DNA of 64,000 bases from Flavonifractor hominis (lineage in GTDB: Bacteria; Bacillota; Clostridia; Oscillospirales; Oscillospiraceae): positions 124,001 through 188,000 of the forward strand of contig NZ_JBBMFT010000001.1 in the NCBI RefSeq assembly GCF_040095835.1, in the 5' to 3' direction. This document shows, one piece after another, positions 1 through 8,466 of this stretch (the first letter of the stretch is position 1; every line of letters begins with the position of its first letter). Both the position numbers and the translations under genes were made by a program. The notes under the pieces are model-generated. The model did not search any database. It saw only the letters and a program-made list of their open reading frames with translations, and was not told where the DNA came from.

Positions 1-92
1 TATCCAAGACCCATATTGAGCAGCTTAAGGCCGCCGGCGCTCTGGATGGTATGCCGGATACCAGCCAGATTACGTTGTTTGACGGATTTTGA
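1..92 (+). CDS. dnaE: DNA polymerase III subunit alpha, C-terminal end (partial)
   Basis: Only the last 29 codons are present; the reading frame enters from the left edge and stops with TGA at 90-92. The tail contains the segment ALDGMPDTSQITLFDGF, which matches the usual end of the DnaE-type replicative polymerase, where a conserved GALDG...P.tNQ.sLFd motif closes the protein. The product would be the DNA-synthesising subunit of the replisome. It is convergent with the exporter operon on the other strand and both end at a shared hairpin. The call rests on a short tail, so a DnaE paralogue cannot be separated from the main DnaE. Confidence 0.7.
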   Translation, partial: SKTHIEQLKAAGALDGMPDTSQITLFDGF

Positions 93-102
93 GTGAGTAG
101 GA

Positions 103-145
103 AAACGCCCCCGTTTCGGCTCTCTATGCCGAAACGGGGGCGTTT
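103..145. terminator. Bidirectional intrinsic terminator
   Basis: A perfect 18-bp inverted repeat (103-120 with 128-145) has a 7-nt loop. It lies between the convergent dnaE end and the end of the adaptor gene. The T-rich flank is modest on both strands, but stem strength and position make this the shared terminator. Confidence 0.85.
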
Positions 146-154
146 GTTTCTGGA

Positions 155-1621
155 TCAGCTTGCCGTACCGGAGAGGATTACCGTGTCCTCGGCACTTAGT
201 CCCCCGAGGATCTCAGTGTATCCTCCCAAAGTGAGACCGGTTTCCACGGCAACGGTTTCCTCCTTGCCGTCCCGCAGTATGTGCACCGAACCGTCTGTCA
301 CGGCAGAAGAGGGAATACACAGCTGGAAAAGCTGACTTTGGGTAACAATAGTGGCGGAGACGTTCATTCCGGCCCGGAGTCCGTCGGTGCTGTCCAGAAG
401 CAGCTCCACCGTATAGTCGGTGACGCCGCCGGAGGTGACGCCGGTGTCATCCACCCGGTTGACGGTGCCCTCGTAGGTCCTGGATTGTCCGTCGTCGGTG
501 GTAAAGGAGACTCGGGCACTCTGACCGGGCTGAATGCGATCAATGGATTGTTCGTCTACGTCCACCTGGACGCAGAGCGTGTCCGGCTGGGCCAGGGTAG
601 CCAGTGCGACAGCGGCGGAGGCAAAATCTCCGGTTTTCGCCGTGCGGCTGATGATGGTGCCGCTGGCCGGGGCGGTGACGGAATAATCAGGTCGCTTGGC
701 CTCCAGCTGGGAGAGATTGACGGAGGCGGATTGTACAGACAGGGCAGCATTGGTAACTGCGTTGGTCAGACTGGCGTTTTCGATGGTCATCACCGTCTGA
801 CCAGCAGTAACGGAGGTGCCGGCTTGGATGGACAGAGTCAGCACTTGGCCGGACTGGGTCGCGTAGATGGACTGCTGTGTCCCGTAAGCGACTGTTCCGG
901 CCTCCATGCATGCATGGGTACCGACTGTAGCAGTAGCGGTGGCGCCTGCCTGGATTGCACCGGGATTTTGGAAGGAGATGACAACATACATCCCCTCCCG
1001 GCCACCGGAGAGAACACTGGGAGTATCATAGATTCGTTTGACGGAACCAGTGACGGTGCCAGCTTGAGAGGGAAAGGAGATGACGGCAGAAGTGCCGGGG
1101 GAGAGGGCCGCGGCGTCCTCTGTAGCAAAGGGAACGGTTAGCTCCAGATTCTGGCTGTCCACCAGATCGGCAATGGGAGTACCGATATTAACATAATCAC
1201 CTATGTGGACATAAGTAGTGGTAACGGTGCCAGAAGCGCTTGCGTATACGGTCAGATCCTCGCAGGCGGCGACGGCCTGATCATAGCTGGCGCGGGCATT
1301 GGAGAGGGAGAGCTGAGCCTGGGTAATCTGATCCTCCAGGTCACTGGAGTCGATGGTGTACAGCACGTCTCCTTCGGCCACGGTATCTCCTTCCTCAATG
1401 GTACAGGAGAGAATCCTGCCGCTGACCGATGGACTGATAGAATAGTTGTCCCGGTAGGCCACCGTGCCCGTGTCCTCCACGGTATCTTCGATCACCGTGT
1501 CCGTAGTAGGGGTGACGGTTACCAGTTCTTCCTGATCCGACCCCGTACAGCCGCTGAGGGAGAAAAGCCCGGCCACACAGGCCAGCGCAGCGGCAGAGCG
1601 TACCCTTTGGTTCCATCTCAT
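155..1621 (-). CDS. MacA/HlyD-type lipoprotein adaptor with duplicated lipoyl module
   Basis: This 488-residue protein is the extracytoplasmic adaptor of a MacB-like ABC exporter. It starts with a basic n-region and a hydrophobic stretch ending in a lipobox (LSGC, Cys at about residue 25), so it should be a membrane-anchored lipoprotein. Two similar modules follow, each a lipoyl/barrel-sandwich half (SGRILS...EGDTVAEGDVL near residues 65-90; SGQVL...AGTSVTAGQTV near 255-280), a short helical hairpin and a beta-barrel. Typical adaptors carry one such module. It is the last gene of a minus-strand operon after the permease (20-nt gap) and ATPase. Substrate cannot be told from sequence; peptides, antibiotics or lipids are usual for the family. 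Confidence 0.85.
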   Translation of the reverse strand: MRWNQRVRSAAALACVAGLFSLSGCTGSDQEELVTVTPTTDTVIEDTVEDTGTVAYRDNYSISPSVSGRILSCTIEEGDTVAEGDVLYTIDSSDLEDQITQAQLSLSNARASYDQAVAACEDLTVYASASGTVTTTYVHIGDYVNIGTPIADLVDSQNLELTVPFATEDAAALSPGTSAVISFPSQAGTVTGSVKRIYDTPSVLSGGREGMYVVISFQNPGAIQAGATATATVGTHACMEAGTVAYGTQQSIYATQSGQVLTLSIQAGTSVTAGQTVMTIENASLTNAVTNAALSVQSASVNLSQLEAKRPDYSVTAPASGTIISRTAKTGDFASAAVALATLAQPDTLCVQVDVDEQSIDRIQPGQSARVSFTTDDGQSRTYEGTVNRVDDTGVTSGGVTDYTVELLLDSTDGLRAGMNVSATIVTQSQLFQLCIPSSAVTDGSVHILRDGKEETVAVETGLTLGGYTEILGGLSAEDTVILSGTAS

Positions 1622-1641
1622 CGTTCACGCCACCTCTTTCG

Positions 1642-3954
1642 TTATTCCACGCTCTTCAGAGCACCCAGCATATCGATACCCTTCATCTTCCGACCAATCA
1701 CCACATTGACGGCCAGCGCGAACAACATCGTGATCGCGCAGGAAAGGGCCACTGAAAACGGCCGCGTGGCCTCCTCCAGCGGCATGGTGGTGATAGCGTT
1801 TAAGATCATCCGGTTGAGGAATACGCCCAGCGGGATCCCCAGCAGGATGCCCAGAGCGGCAAAAATCAAGTTTTCACTCAGCTGCAGGCGCTTGATCTCC
1901 TTGTGGTAAAAGCCCAGTACCATCAGTGTGGCCAGGCTGCGTACCTGCTCAAAGAAACTCATGATTCCCAGATTGTAGATTACGATGCAGGCCAGTCCAC
2001 CGCCAAAGAGGATCAGCACATAGACCACCATGGAGGTGCTGGTCATCCGGTCCATCACCGCGGAGGTAATGGTTTCGCGGGTCTGCCAGCCATCGATAAA
2101 GTCGTAATGATCCAATTGGGCAGTCACTTGTGATGGGTTGCTGGTGGTGAGATAGGCCGCCGTGGGTGTGTAGCCGAGCCCCAGCGAACGCCAGAAGGTA
2201 CGACCGGCATAGATGCCGCTGACGCACCGGTTGACCTGTGCTACCCGGACGGAGTAAAAACGACTGTCTCCAGAGAAACGGAGGGATACCGTGTCGCCTT
2301 CCGATACCTCCAGTTCATCGGCCAGGCTCTTTTCCAAAATGATCCCATCGGCAGGCAGAGTTTGTCCCTTGGAGGCGTAGGGGTCGTATAATTTTAGTGA
2401 AACTTGGTCTTCTGCCACGGTAAGAGAGGCGGTGGAGGCCTGCTGCTCCGAATAGATCCAGCAGGCGGTGGTCATTTCCAGTTCAGCGGCTGTGACGCTT
2501 GTGTCGTGAGCAATGCGGTCGTATTGCCCCTGGGTAACCGAGGTACTGAAATCCACCATGAGGTCATAGTTGTTCTGGTGTTCCGCCAATGCGGTAGTAT
2601 AGTGGTCCATGGAATCCTTGATGGCGAACGCCAAAAAGACCAGGGCCATACAGAAAGCGATACCAAAAATACAGGTAGCCATACGCACTTTGTTGCGCAG
2701 GGTGTTTCGGATGATGTATTTCTGATTAAAGCTTAACCTGCGCCAAAGGAAAGGAACGCGTTCCAGCAGGATCGCGCGGGCGTTTTTGGGCGGTTTGGGG
2801 CGCATGCACTGGGCGGGTGTCTCTTTCAGCAGGGAGCGACACACCAGCCAGGCACTGCCGATGCAGCACAGGGCGGTCAGGGCCAGGGACTGCCACCAGG
2901 ACGCATAGTCATGTACAATGGTATAAGGGGGCATATCGCAGCCTGTGGCAATGGTACGGACGATGAGTGCGGAAATGTACTTGCCCAAATAGGCGCCAAC
3001 TGGGAAACCAACCGCAACTACCAGCAGGGCGTGGAGCAGGTAGTAGAAGAGGATGGTACGGTCCGAGTAGCCCAGAGCCTTGAACGTGCCGATGTCCGAG
3101 CGGGAGCTCTCCACCAGGCGGTTCATAGTGCTCACCATCATCAATACCGCGCACAGGAAAAACAGTACGGGGAAGATGGTGAGGATAGGTGCGATATTCT
3201 CTTTGGTCTCCATCATGGAGTAGGCCTGGGTGTTGTCTTCCAGGGCCAGAATATTAAGTACCTTATCCCCAAGCAGGGTATCGATCTCCCGGCGCAGGTC
3301 GGAAGCGGAGCAGGTTGGATCGGTAGTGATGCAGATTTGATTGTAGTGGTTAGCACCCAGCAGGTCCTGTACGGTTTCCTGCCGGACGTAGGCAAAGCCA
3401 TAGAGTGTCAGGTCGGGAGCGGGGATGGTAGCGTTGACATGGTAGAGGCATTCCGGGTCCTTGGCCAGGCCGGAGATCTGCAGACGCAGATGTATGCCGC
3501 TGCCGGTAATGGTCAGCTCATACCAGTCGCCTACTTCCAGTCCCAAACTTCTGGCGTAGACATCGCTGAGCAAAATCTCACGGTTGGAAGAAGGGAGGGA
3601 GCCCTCCACCAGGTAGGGCGTGTTGATGGCAAACTCACCAGACACGCCGTAAAGGGTCAGGGTCCGGTTGCTGTCATAGCGGTCCTCTGCGTCCAATTGG
3701 ACGCGTCCCTGTACTCCAGTGACGGCGTCCAGCGTCGCCAGGGTCCGACAGTCACCGTCGTCCAGATTTACGCCTGTGATCCAGTAGTCTGCTACATTCT
3801 GATTGTCGAAATAATCCTGGGAGATGCGCTCAGTGTTGGACAGGATCCCGCTCAGACCGGTGTAGACCAGTACAGCGATCATGGTAATGATGCTCACCGA
3901 GATCAGGCGGGAGGCCGTGTGGCGCAGATCCCGAAAGAAATTTTTCCAGATCAT
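1642..3954 (-). CDS. ABC transporter permease with two FtsX domains
   Basis: This 770-residue integral membrane protein has one N-terminal transmembrane helix (about 17-37), a large extracytoplasmic region, a first FtsX-type membrane block (about 260-380), a second helix near 430-450 with another outer region, and a second FtsX block (about 645-765). That is the doubled architecture of the larger Gram-positive MacB/LolCE-like permeases. The outer loops probably contact the adaptor encoded next door. Its ATPase gene ends 3 nt upstream and the adaptor follows 20 nt downstream, so the three genes form one transcription unit and probably one exporter. Confidence 0.88.
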   Translation of the reverse strand: MIWKNFFRDLRHTASRLISVSIITMIAVLVYTGLSGILSNTERISQDYFDNQNVADYWITGVNLDDGDCRTLATLDAVTGVQGRVQLDAEDRYDSNRTLTLYGVSGEFAINTPYLVEGSLPSSNREILLSDVYARSLGLEVGDWYELTITGSGIHLRLQISGLAKDPECLYHVNATIPAPDLTLYGFAYVRQETVQDLLGANHYNQICITTDPTCSASDLRREIDTLLGDKVLNILALEDNTQAYSMMETKENIAPILTIFPVLFFLCAVLMMVSTMNRLVESSRSDIGTFKALGYSDRTILFYYLLHALLVVAVGFPVGAYLGKYISALIVRTIATGCDMPPYTIVHDYASWWQSLALTALCCIGSAWLVCRSLLKETPAQCMRPKPPKNARAILLERVPFLWRRLSFNQKYIIRNTLRNKVRMATCIFGIAFCMALVFLAFAIKDSMDHYTTALAEHQNNYDLMVDFSTSVTQGQYDRIAHDTSVTAAELEMTTACWIYSEQQASTASLTVAEDQVSLKLYDPYASKGQTLPADGIILEKSLADELEVSEGDTVSLRFSGDSRFYSVRVAQVNRCVSGIYAGRTFWRSLGLGYTPTAAYLTTSNPSQVTAQLDHYDFIDGWQTRETITSAVMDRMTSTSMVVYVLILFGGGLACIVIYNLGIMSFFEQVRSLATLMVLGFYHKEIKRLQLSENLIFAALGILLGIPLGVFLNRMILNAITTMPLEEATRPFSVALSCAITMLFALAVNVVIGRKMKGIDMLGALKSVE

Positions 3955-3957
3955 ACG

Positions 3958-4659
3958 CTACCACTCCAGCTCTTGGACCGGGACGGGACAGGGGTTTTCC
4001 TCAAAGGATTCGATCTTTCCGCTCTTCATGCGGATAAGTACGTCGGCGGTTGGGGCCAGCGCGCCGTTGTGGGTGACCACAACCACCGTTTTTTTGCTCT
4101 GCTTGCACAGGTCGTAGAGCAGAGCCAGAATAGCCTTGCCGGTCTGGTAGTCCAGTGCGCCGGTGGGCTCATCGCAGAGCAGTACATCGGGATTTTTTGC
4201 CAGGGCGCGGGCAATGGCGCCCCGCTGCTGTTCGCCGCCGGAACACTGAGCGGGGAAATTGTTCAGCCGTTCCCCTAGTCCCACCATCTCCAATACATGA
4301 CGGGCGTCCAGCGGGTTGCGGCAGATCTGGCTGGCCAGTTCCACATTTTCCAGCACGGTCAGGTTGGGCATCAGGTTATAAAACTGAAATACAAAGCCGA
4401 TGCTTTCCCGGCGATAGCCGGTCAGCTGCTTTTTATTGAAACCGGAGATCTCCTTGTCGTTGACCCGCACTAAGCCGGAGGTGGGAGAGTCCATCCCCCC
4501 CAGAATGTTGAGCACGGTAGACTTACCTGCGCCGCTGGCGCCAAGTATGATGGTATACTTTCCCTCAGGGACAGAGAAACTGATGTCATCCACCGCGCGG
4601 ATGACTGTTTTACCCATCAGGTACTCCCGTGTCACATGTTCCAGCTGAATGCCTGCCAT
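3958..4659 (-). CDS. ABC transporter ATP-binding protein (MacB/LolD type)
   Basis: This 233-residue cytoplasmic ATPase powers the FtsX permease downstream. The Walker A (GASGAGKST), the ABC signature (SGGEQQR), the Walker B with catalytic Glu (LLCDEPTGALD) and the switch histidine (VVTHN) are intact. I chose the ATG at 4659 because AAGGTGG lies a few bases upstream; a GTG at 4668 would add three residues. It is the first gene of the exporter operon and has a plausible promoter at 4720-4748. The LolD/MacB/FtsE subfamily is clear from length and signature; the cargo is unknown. Confidence 0.92.
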   Translation of the reverse strand: MAGIQLEHVTREYLMGKTVIRAVDDISFSVPEGKYTIILGASGAGKSTVLNILGGMDSPTSGLVRVNDKEISGFNKKQLTGYRRESIGFVFQFYNLMPNLTVLENVELASQICRNPLDARHVLEMVGLGERLNNFPAQCSGGEQQRGAIARALAKNPDVLLCDEPTGALDYQTGKAILALLYDLCKQSKKTVVVVTHNGALAPTADVLIRMKSGKIESFEENPCPVPVQELEW

Positions 4660-4719
4660 CGCTTCCACCTTCCGTTCGGCGGTATACGCGGATATTCGTG
4701 CGCCGGTTTGTTTTCTTCC

Positions 4720-4748
4720 ATCATAGCGCCAAGTTGTGAATAAGGCAA
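4720..4748 (-). promoter_or_regulatory. Sigma-A-type promoter of the exporter operon
   Basis: Read on the minus strand, TTGCCT and TATGAT are separated by 17 nt, about 60 nt upstream of the ATPase start. No terminator is visible between the Crp-family gene and this promoter, so read-through from that gene is also possible. Confidence 0.5.
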
Positions 4749-4773
4749 GAATACATTGTAAATTCTGGAGAAA

Positions 4774-5397
4774 TCAGAGTGCTTCCTCGGTGGACAAAAA
4801 CTCAGCCAGAGCCTCCCGATCCAGCAGCTTCAGGGTCTTATAGCCGGTTTCCACCCAACCACGGCGGTCAAATTCGCCCAAAACCCGGCTGACGGTTACC
4901 CGACTGACACCTACCGAGGCGCCGATTTCCTCATGGGTACACCGTAACCGTCCATCCTCCTCCGGAATGATGGACAGCAAATGCCGGGCAATCCGTTTAT
5001 CCGCCGGAAGGAAGTCGCTGTCTACGTGACCGGAGAGCAGACGCACCCGGCGGGCCAGGTCCTCCAGCATGGCGATGGCCAGTCCGGGATAGGCCGAAAA
5101 CACCTGTTCCAGCCGCCGCCGGTCCACCGATACCAATTCACAACGGGTTACTGCAACCGCGGAAGAGACCCGGGGCTGCTGGTCGAAAAAGGCAGCTTCC
5201 CCAATAAGCTCCCCGGCGTGGGGGAGGGTGAGAATGCGCTCTTCTCCATCGGGGGAACTGATAAAGCACTTGACTGTGCCAGATACAATATAATAAAAGC
5301 ACTCGGCCTTGGTGTCCTGCAGATAGATGAGCTGGCCTGGTTCCTTGCGTTGAGTGGGCTGGCCATCGGCCAGAGGGGTCCAGATATTGCGCAGCAT
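4774..5397 (-). CDS. Crp/Fnr family transcriptional regulator
   Basis: This 207-residue regulator has an N-terminal cyclic-nucleotide-binding-type beta-barrel (about 15-115, with a GELIGEAAFF segment like the Crp phosphate-binding cassette), a long dimer helix, and a C-terminal winged helix whose recognition helix lies in ASVGVSRVTVSRVLGEF (about 165-181). No Cys cluster for an Fnr-type iron-sulfur centre is seen, so the effector is unknown. I took the ATG at 5397 because GGAGGTGAGC lies directly upstream; an ATG at 5427 lacks a ribosome site. It is divergent from leuCDB and a TGTAA-N6-TTACA palindrome lies over its own promoter, suggesting autoregulation. Confidence 0.88.
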   Translation of the reverse strand: MLRNIWTPLADGQPTQRKEPGQLIYLQDTKAECFYYIVSGTVKCFISSPDGEERILTLPHAGELIGEAAFFDQQPRVSSAVAVTRCELVSVDRRRLEQVFSAYPGLAIAMLEDLARRVRLLSGHVDSDFLPADKRIARHLLSIIPEEDGRLRCTHEEIGASVGVSRVTVSRVLGEFDRRGWVETGYKTLKLLDREALAEFLSTEEAL

Positions 5398-5417
5398 GGC
5401 GCTCACCTCCTGCAATA

Positions 5418-5447
5418 ATTGTAACACGCTTTACATTCTTTTGACAA
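5418..5447 (-). promoter_or_regulatory. Promoter of the Crp-family gene
   Basis: On the minus strand TTGTCA (5447-5442) and TACAAT (5423-5418) are separated by 18 nt. The predicted start leaves a short leader containing GGAGGT before the ATG at 5397. Confidence 0.6.
5420..5435. promoter_or_regulatory. Crp/Fnr-type operator TGTAA-N6-TTACA
   Basis: This is a perfect 5-bp inverted repeat with a 6-nt spacer, the geometry of Crp/Fnr family sites. It overlaps the -10 box and spacer of the regulator's own promoter, and its centre is about 42 nt before the start predicted for leuC transcription, a typical class II activator position. That the neighbouring regulator binds here is inferred. Confidence 0.55.
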
Positions 5448-5463
5448 GGGGGCGTGGTATGCT
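5435..5463 (+). promoter_or_regulatory. leuC: Putative extended -10 promoter of leuCDB
   Basis: TGG-TATGCT (5455-5463) is an extended -10 element; the hexamer 17 nt upstream (ATTCTT) is a poor -35, as expected for an activator-dependent promoter. The leader before leuC is about 27 nt and has AAAGGAGG. It is too short for a T-box or attenuator. A TTGACA at 5441-5446 has no matching -10 at normal spacing. Confidence 0.4.
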
Positions 5464-5496
5464 GAATGCAACAATCATCAAAGGAGGCACCCAACC

Positions 5497-6756
5497 ATGG
5501 GAATGACCATGACGCAAAAGATCCTGGCCAGACACGCGGGTCTGGACCACGTGGTCCCGGGCCAGCTGGTGGAGGCAAAGCTGGATCTGGTGCTTGGAAA
5601 CGATATTACTGCCCCGGTGGCCATTACGGAATTTGACAAGGCGGGGCTGACTCAGGTATTTGACAAGGATAAGATCGCTCTGGTGCTGGACCACTCCACC
5701 CCTTGTAAAGACATCAAATCCGCCCAGCTGTGCGCTCAAGCCCGGGCATTTGCCAAGCGTTTTTCCATCACCCACTTTTATGACGTGGGCTGTATGGGGG
5801 TAGAGCATGCCCTGCTGCCTGAGCAGGGGCTCACCGCCCCCGGTGAGTGCATGATCGGTGCTGACTCCCATACCTGTACATATGGCGCGGTGGGAATGTT
5901 CTCTACCGGCGTCGGTTCCACCGATATGGCGGCCGGTATGGCCACCGGCCTTGCCTGGTTCAAGGTACCTGCGGCGATCAAGGTCACTCTGACGGGCAAG
6001 CTGCAGCCCTGTGTAACCGGCAAGGATGTGATCCTCCACCTGATTGGTACCATCGGAGTGGATGGGGCACTGTATAAATCCCTGGAGTTTGCCGGAGAGG
6101 GCGTGGGAGAGCTGTCTATGGACGACCGATTCACCATTGCCAATATGGCCATTGAGGCGGGCGCGAAGAACGGCATCTTCCCGGTGGATGACAAGACCCG
6201 GGCCTATCTGGCCGGCCGTGTAAACCGTCCCTGGCAGGCGGTAGAGGCCGATCCGGACGCCGAGTACGAGCGGGAAGTGGTCATTGATCTCAATACGCTC
6301 CAACCCACGGTAGCCCTGCCCCATTTGCCCTCCAACACCCGCACTATTGACCAGGTGGAGGGGATGCACATCGATCAGGTGGTCATCGGGTCGTGCACCA
6401 ACGGCCGCCTGGACGATCTGCGGCAGGCTGCCGCAGTGCTCAAGGGCCGGAAGGTGGCTGACGGCGTGCGCTGCATCGTCATTCCTGCTACCCAGCAGAT
6501 CACCCTGGACGCCATGGCAGAGGGTCTGATTCAGACCTTTATCGAGGCCGGCTGCGCGGTGTCCACCCCCACCTGCGGCCCCTGTCTGGGCGGGCATATG
6601 GGGGTTTTGTCCGACCATGAGCGGGCCATCTCCACCACCAACCGCAACTTTGTGGGCCGCATGGGACCTGTGTCTTCCGAGATCATCCTAGCCAACCCGG
6701 CAGTGGCCGCCGCATCCGCCGTGGCGGGCTGCGTGGCCGATCCCCGGAAGCTGTAA
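5497..6756 (+). CDS. leuC: 3-isopropylmalate dehydratase large subunit
   Basis: LeuC and LeuD together isomerise 2-isopropylmalate to 3-isopropylmalate in leucine synthesis, using a [4Fe-4S] cluster. The 419-residue protein is the length of the compact clostridial/archaeal LeuC class. The cluster ligands are visible in VIGSCTNGRLDDL and in the C-X2-C motif of CGPCLGGHMG; the DSHTCTYGA segment is also conserved. A strong AAAGGAGG precedes the ATG. Homoaconitase or methylmalate dehydratase paralogues share these motifs, but linkage to leuD and leuB makes the leucine role by far the likeliest. Confidence 0.95.
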   Translation: MGMTMTQKILARHAGLDHVVPGQLVEAKLDLVLGNDITAPVAITEFDKAGLTQVFDKDKIALVLDHSTPCKDIKSAQLCAQARAFAKRFSITHFYDVGCMGVEHALLPEQGLTAPGECMIGADSHTCTYGAVGMFSTGVGSTDMAAGMATGLAWFKVPAAIKVTLTGKLQPCVTGKDVILHLIGTIGVDGALYKSLEFAGEGVGELSMDDRFTIANMAIEAGAKNGIFPVDDKTRAYLAGRVNRPWQAVEADPDAEYEREVVIDLNTLQPTVALPHLPSNTRTIDQVEGMHIDQVVIGSCTNGRLDDLRQAAAVLKGRKVADGVRCIVIPATQQITLDAMAEGLIQTFIEAGCAVSTPTCGPCLGGHMGVLSDHERAISTTNRNFVGRMGPVSSEIILANPAVAAASAVAGCVADPRKL

Positions 6757-6770
6757 GGGAGGTTTTAGGC

Positions 6771-7256
6771 ATGAAAGTTTATAAATATGGCGACAACGTA
6801 GATACCGACGTGATCATCCCCGCACGGTACCTCAATGCCCCCGACGAGAAGTCCCTGGCCTCCCACTGTATGGAGGACATCGATGCCTCTTTTGCCTCCA
6901 GTGTGGAGCAGGGCGACATCATTGTGGCAGGGGCCAACTTTGGCTGCGGTTCCTCCCGGGAGCATGCTCCTTTGGCTATCAAGGCCTGCGGAGTTAAGTG
7001 CGTCATCGCCCCCTCCTTTGCCCGTATTTTCTACCGCAACGCCATCAACATCGGGCTGCCTATCCTGGAGAGCCCCGAGGCCGCCGCTGAGATCCAGGCG
7101 GGGGATACCGTGAGTGTAGACTTTGCCACCGGCACCATTACCGATGAGACGCAGGGTAAGACGTGGCAGGCGGCGCCCTTCCCGGCGTTTGTGGAGCGGA
7201 TCATCGAGGCTGGGGGACTGCTCAATTCTCTGAAAGCGCGAGGTGTGGCGAAATGA
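6771..7256 (+). CDS. leuD: 3-isopropylmalate dehydratase small subunit
   Basis: This 161-residue partner of LeuC completes the isomerase active site. The aconitase swivel domain is clear from YGDNVDTDVIIPARYL near the start and the substrate-binding NFGCGSSREHAP motif. It begins 14 nt after leuC, preceded by GGGAGG, and its stop codon overlaps the leuB start, so the two are translationally coupled. Confidence 0.95.
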   Translation: MKVYKYGDNVDTDVIIPARYLNAPDEKSLASHCMEDIDASFASSVEQGDIIVAGANFGCGSSREHAPLAIKACGVKCVIAPSFARIFYRNAINIGLPILESPEAAAEIQAGDTVSVDFATGTITDETQGKTWQAAPFPAFVERIIEAGGLLNSLKARGVAK

Positions 7257-8329
7257 ATTATAAAATCGCACTTATCCGGGGGGACGGCATTGGCCCCGAG
7301 GTTGTGGGAGAGGCTGTCAAGGTCCTGGAGGCCGTGGGCAAAAAATTCGGCCATACCTTTACTTATGAAGAAGTGCTGCTGGGCGGCTGTGCTACCGACG
7401 CGGTAGGGAAGAGCTATCCGGACGGTACGGCGGAGAAGTGCAAGGCCTGTGACGCGGTGTTGCTGGGTGCCGTAGGCGGGCCCAAGTGGGGTGCAGACAA
7501 GCCCGCTGAGCAGCGGCCCGAGACTGCCCTGCTGGCCATCCGTAAGGACCTGGGGCTGTATGCCAACCTGCGTCCGGCCACGCTTCGGCCGGCCATGGCA
7601 GATGCCTGCCCTCTGAAGAAGGAGACGGCGGAAAAGGGCATTGATTTGATGATGGTGCGGGAACTTACCGGCGGCATTTATTTCGGCCAGCGCGAGAAAT
7701 ATGAGACCCAGGATCGGGGTATGGAAGCTGCAGACCGAATGGCTTACTCTGAGAAGGAGATCGAGCGTATCGGCCGGCGGGCCTTTGAGCTGGCCCGGCT
7801 GCGCCGGAGAAAGGTTTCCAGCGTAGACAAAGCCAATGTGTTGGAGACTTCCCGCCTGTGGCGCAGTGTGATGCATCGCTTGGCGGAGGAGTATCCCGAC
7901 GTACAGTATGAGGACGTGCTGGTGGACAATTGTGCCATGCAGTTGGTCCGCGATCCCGGGCAGTTTGATGTGGTGGTCACAGAGAACATGTTCGGCGATA
8001 TCCTCTCCGATGAGGCCAGCATGGTTACCGGTTCCATCGGCCTGTTGCCCTCTGCCTCCATTGGGGACAGCGCTCCCGGTCTCTATGAGCCTATCCACGG
8101 TTCTGCACCCGATATCGCCGGACAGGATAAGGCCAATCCCATTGCTACCATCCTTTCGGTGGCTATGATGTTCCGCTACTCGTTCCACCTGGCAGCCGAG
8201 GCCAACGCAGTGGAGCGTGCGGTGGATGCAGTATTGGCTGACGGTTGGCGTACAGCTGACATCGCCGAGCCCGGGGTAGCTCCCATCGGGACCCGGCAGA
8301 TGGGTGATCTGATCTGCCGAAATATTTGA
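7253..8329 (+). CDS. leuB: 3-isopropylmalate dehydrogenase
   Basis: LeuB oxidises and decarboxylates 3-isopropylmalate to 2-oxoisocaproate with NAD+. The 358-residue protein starts MNYKIALIRGDGIGPEVV, a typical beginning, and carries the NMFGDILSDEAS catalytic/metal-binding segment and the GLYEPIHGSAPDIAG nucleotide-binding segment. The start at 7253 lies in an ATGA overlap with leuD; a longer frame from 7163 runs inside leuD and is not credible. A terminator follows, closing a leuCDB operon; leuA is not in the window. Confidence 0.96.
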   Translation: MNYKIALIRGDGIGPEVVGEAVKVLEAVGKKFGHTFTYEEVLLGGCATDAVGKSYPDGTAEKCKACDAVLLGAVGGPKWGADKPAEQRPETALLAIRKDLGLYANLRPATLRPAMADACPLKKETAEKGIDLMMVRELTGGIYFGQREKYETQDRGMEAADRMAYSEKEIERIGRRAFELARLRRRKVSSVDKANVLETSRLWRSVMHRLAEEYPDVQYEDVLVDNCAMQLVRDPGQFDVVVTENMFGDILSDEASMVTGSIGLLPSASIGDSAPGLYEPIHGSAPDIAGQDKANPIATILSVAMMFRYSFHLAAEANAVERAVDAVLADGWRTADIAEPGVAPIGTRQMGDLICRNI

Positions 8330-8344
8330 ATCATTCACTTATAA

Positions 8345-8374
8345 AACAGGGGCGGCATTCGGGCCGCCCCTGTT
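8345..8374 (+). terminator. Intrinsic terminator after leuB
   Basis: A perfect 12-bp stem (8345-8356 with 8363-8374) with a 6-nt loop is followed by GATTTTG. Confidence 0.85.
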
Positions 8375-8391
8375 GATTTTGTCCTCAGTCG

Positions 8392-8420
8392 TTGACATCA
8401 AAGTAACTTTCGAGTAAACT
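8392..8420 (+). promoter_or_regulatory. rex: Promoter of rex
   Basis: TTGACA and TAAACT are separated by 17 nt. The predicted transcript starts near 8427, downstream of an in-frame ATG at 8422. This argues that Rex translation starts at the ATG at 8467. Confidence 0.65.
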
Positions 8421-8466
8421 GATGAGACAGAAAAACAACGTGCTCTGGAACGAGTGTGATGAATTG

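Noticed and set aside
281..1141. Long plus-strand frame of 286 codons opposite the adaptor gene.
   Set aside because: It is an antisense shadow of a well-supported coding region, with low-complexity Gly/Ser content and no recognisable domain.
2911..4278. Plus-strand frame of 455 codons opposite the permease and ATPase genes.
   Set aside because: It spans two genes that are clear on the minus strand and shows no domain; long antisense frames are expected at this GC.
5464..5496. T-box or leucine attenuator before leuC.
   Set aside because: Only about 27-40 nt separate the likely start site from the ribosome site; no specifier loop or terminator fits.
5431..6618. Minus-strand frame of 395 codons opposite leuC.
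   Set aside because: leuC is unambiguous, and the frame begins and ends without ribosome site or domain.
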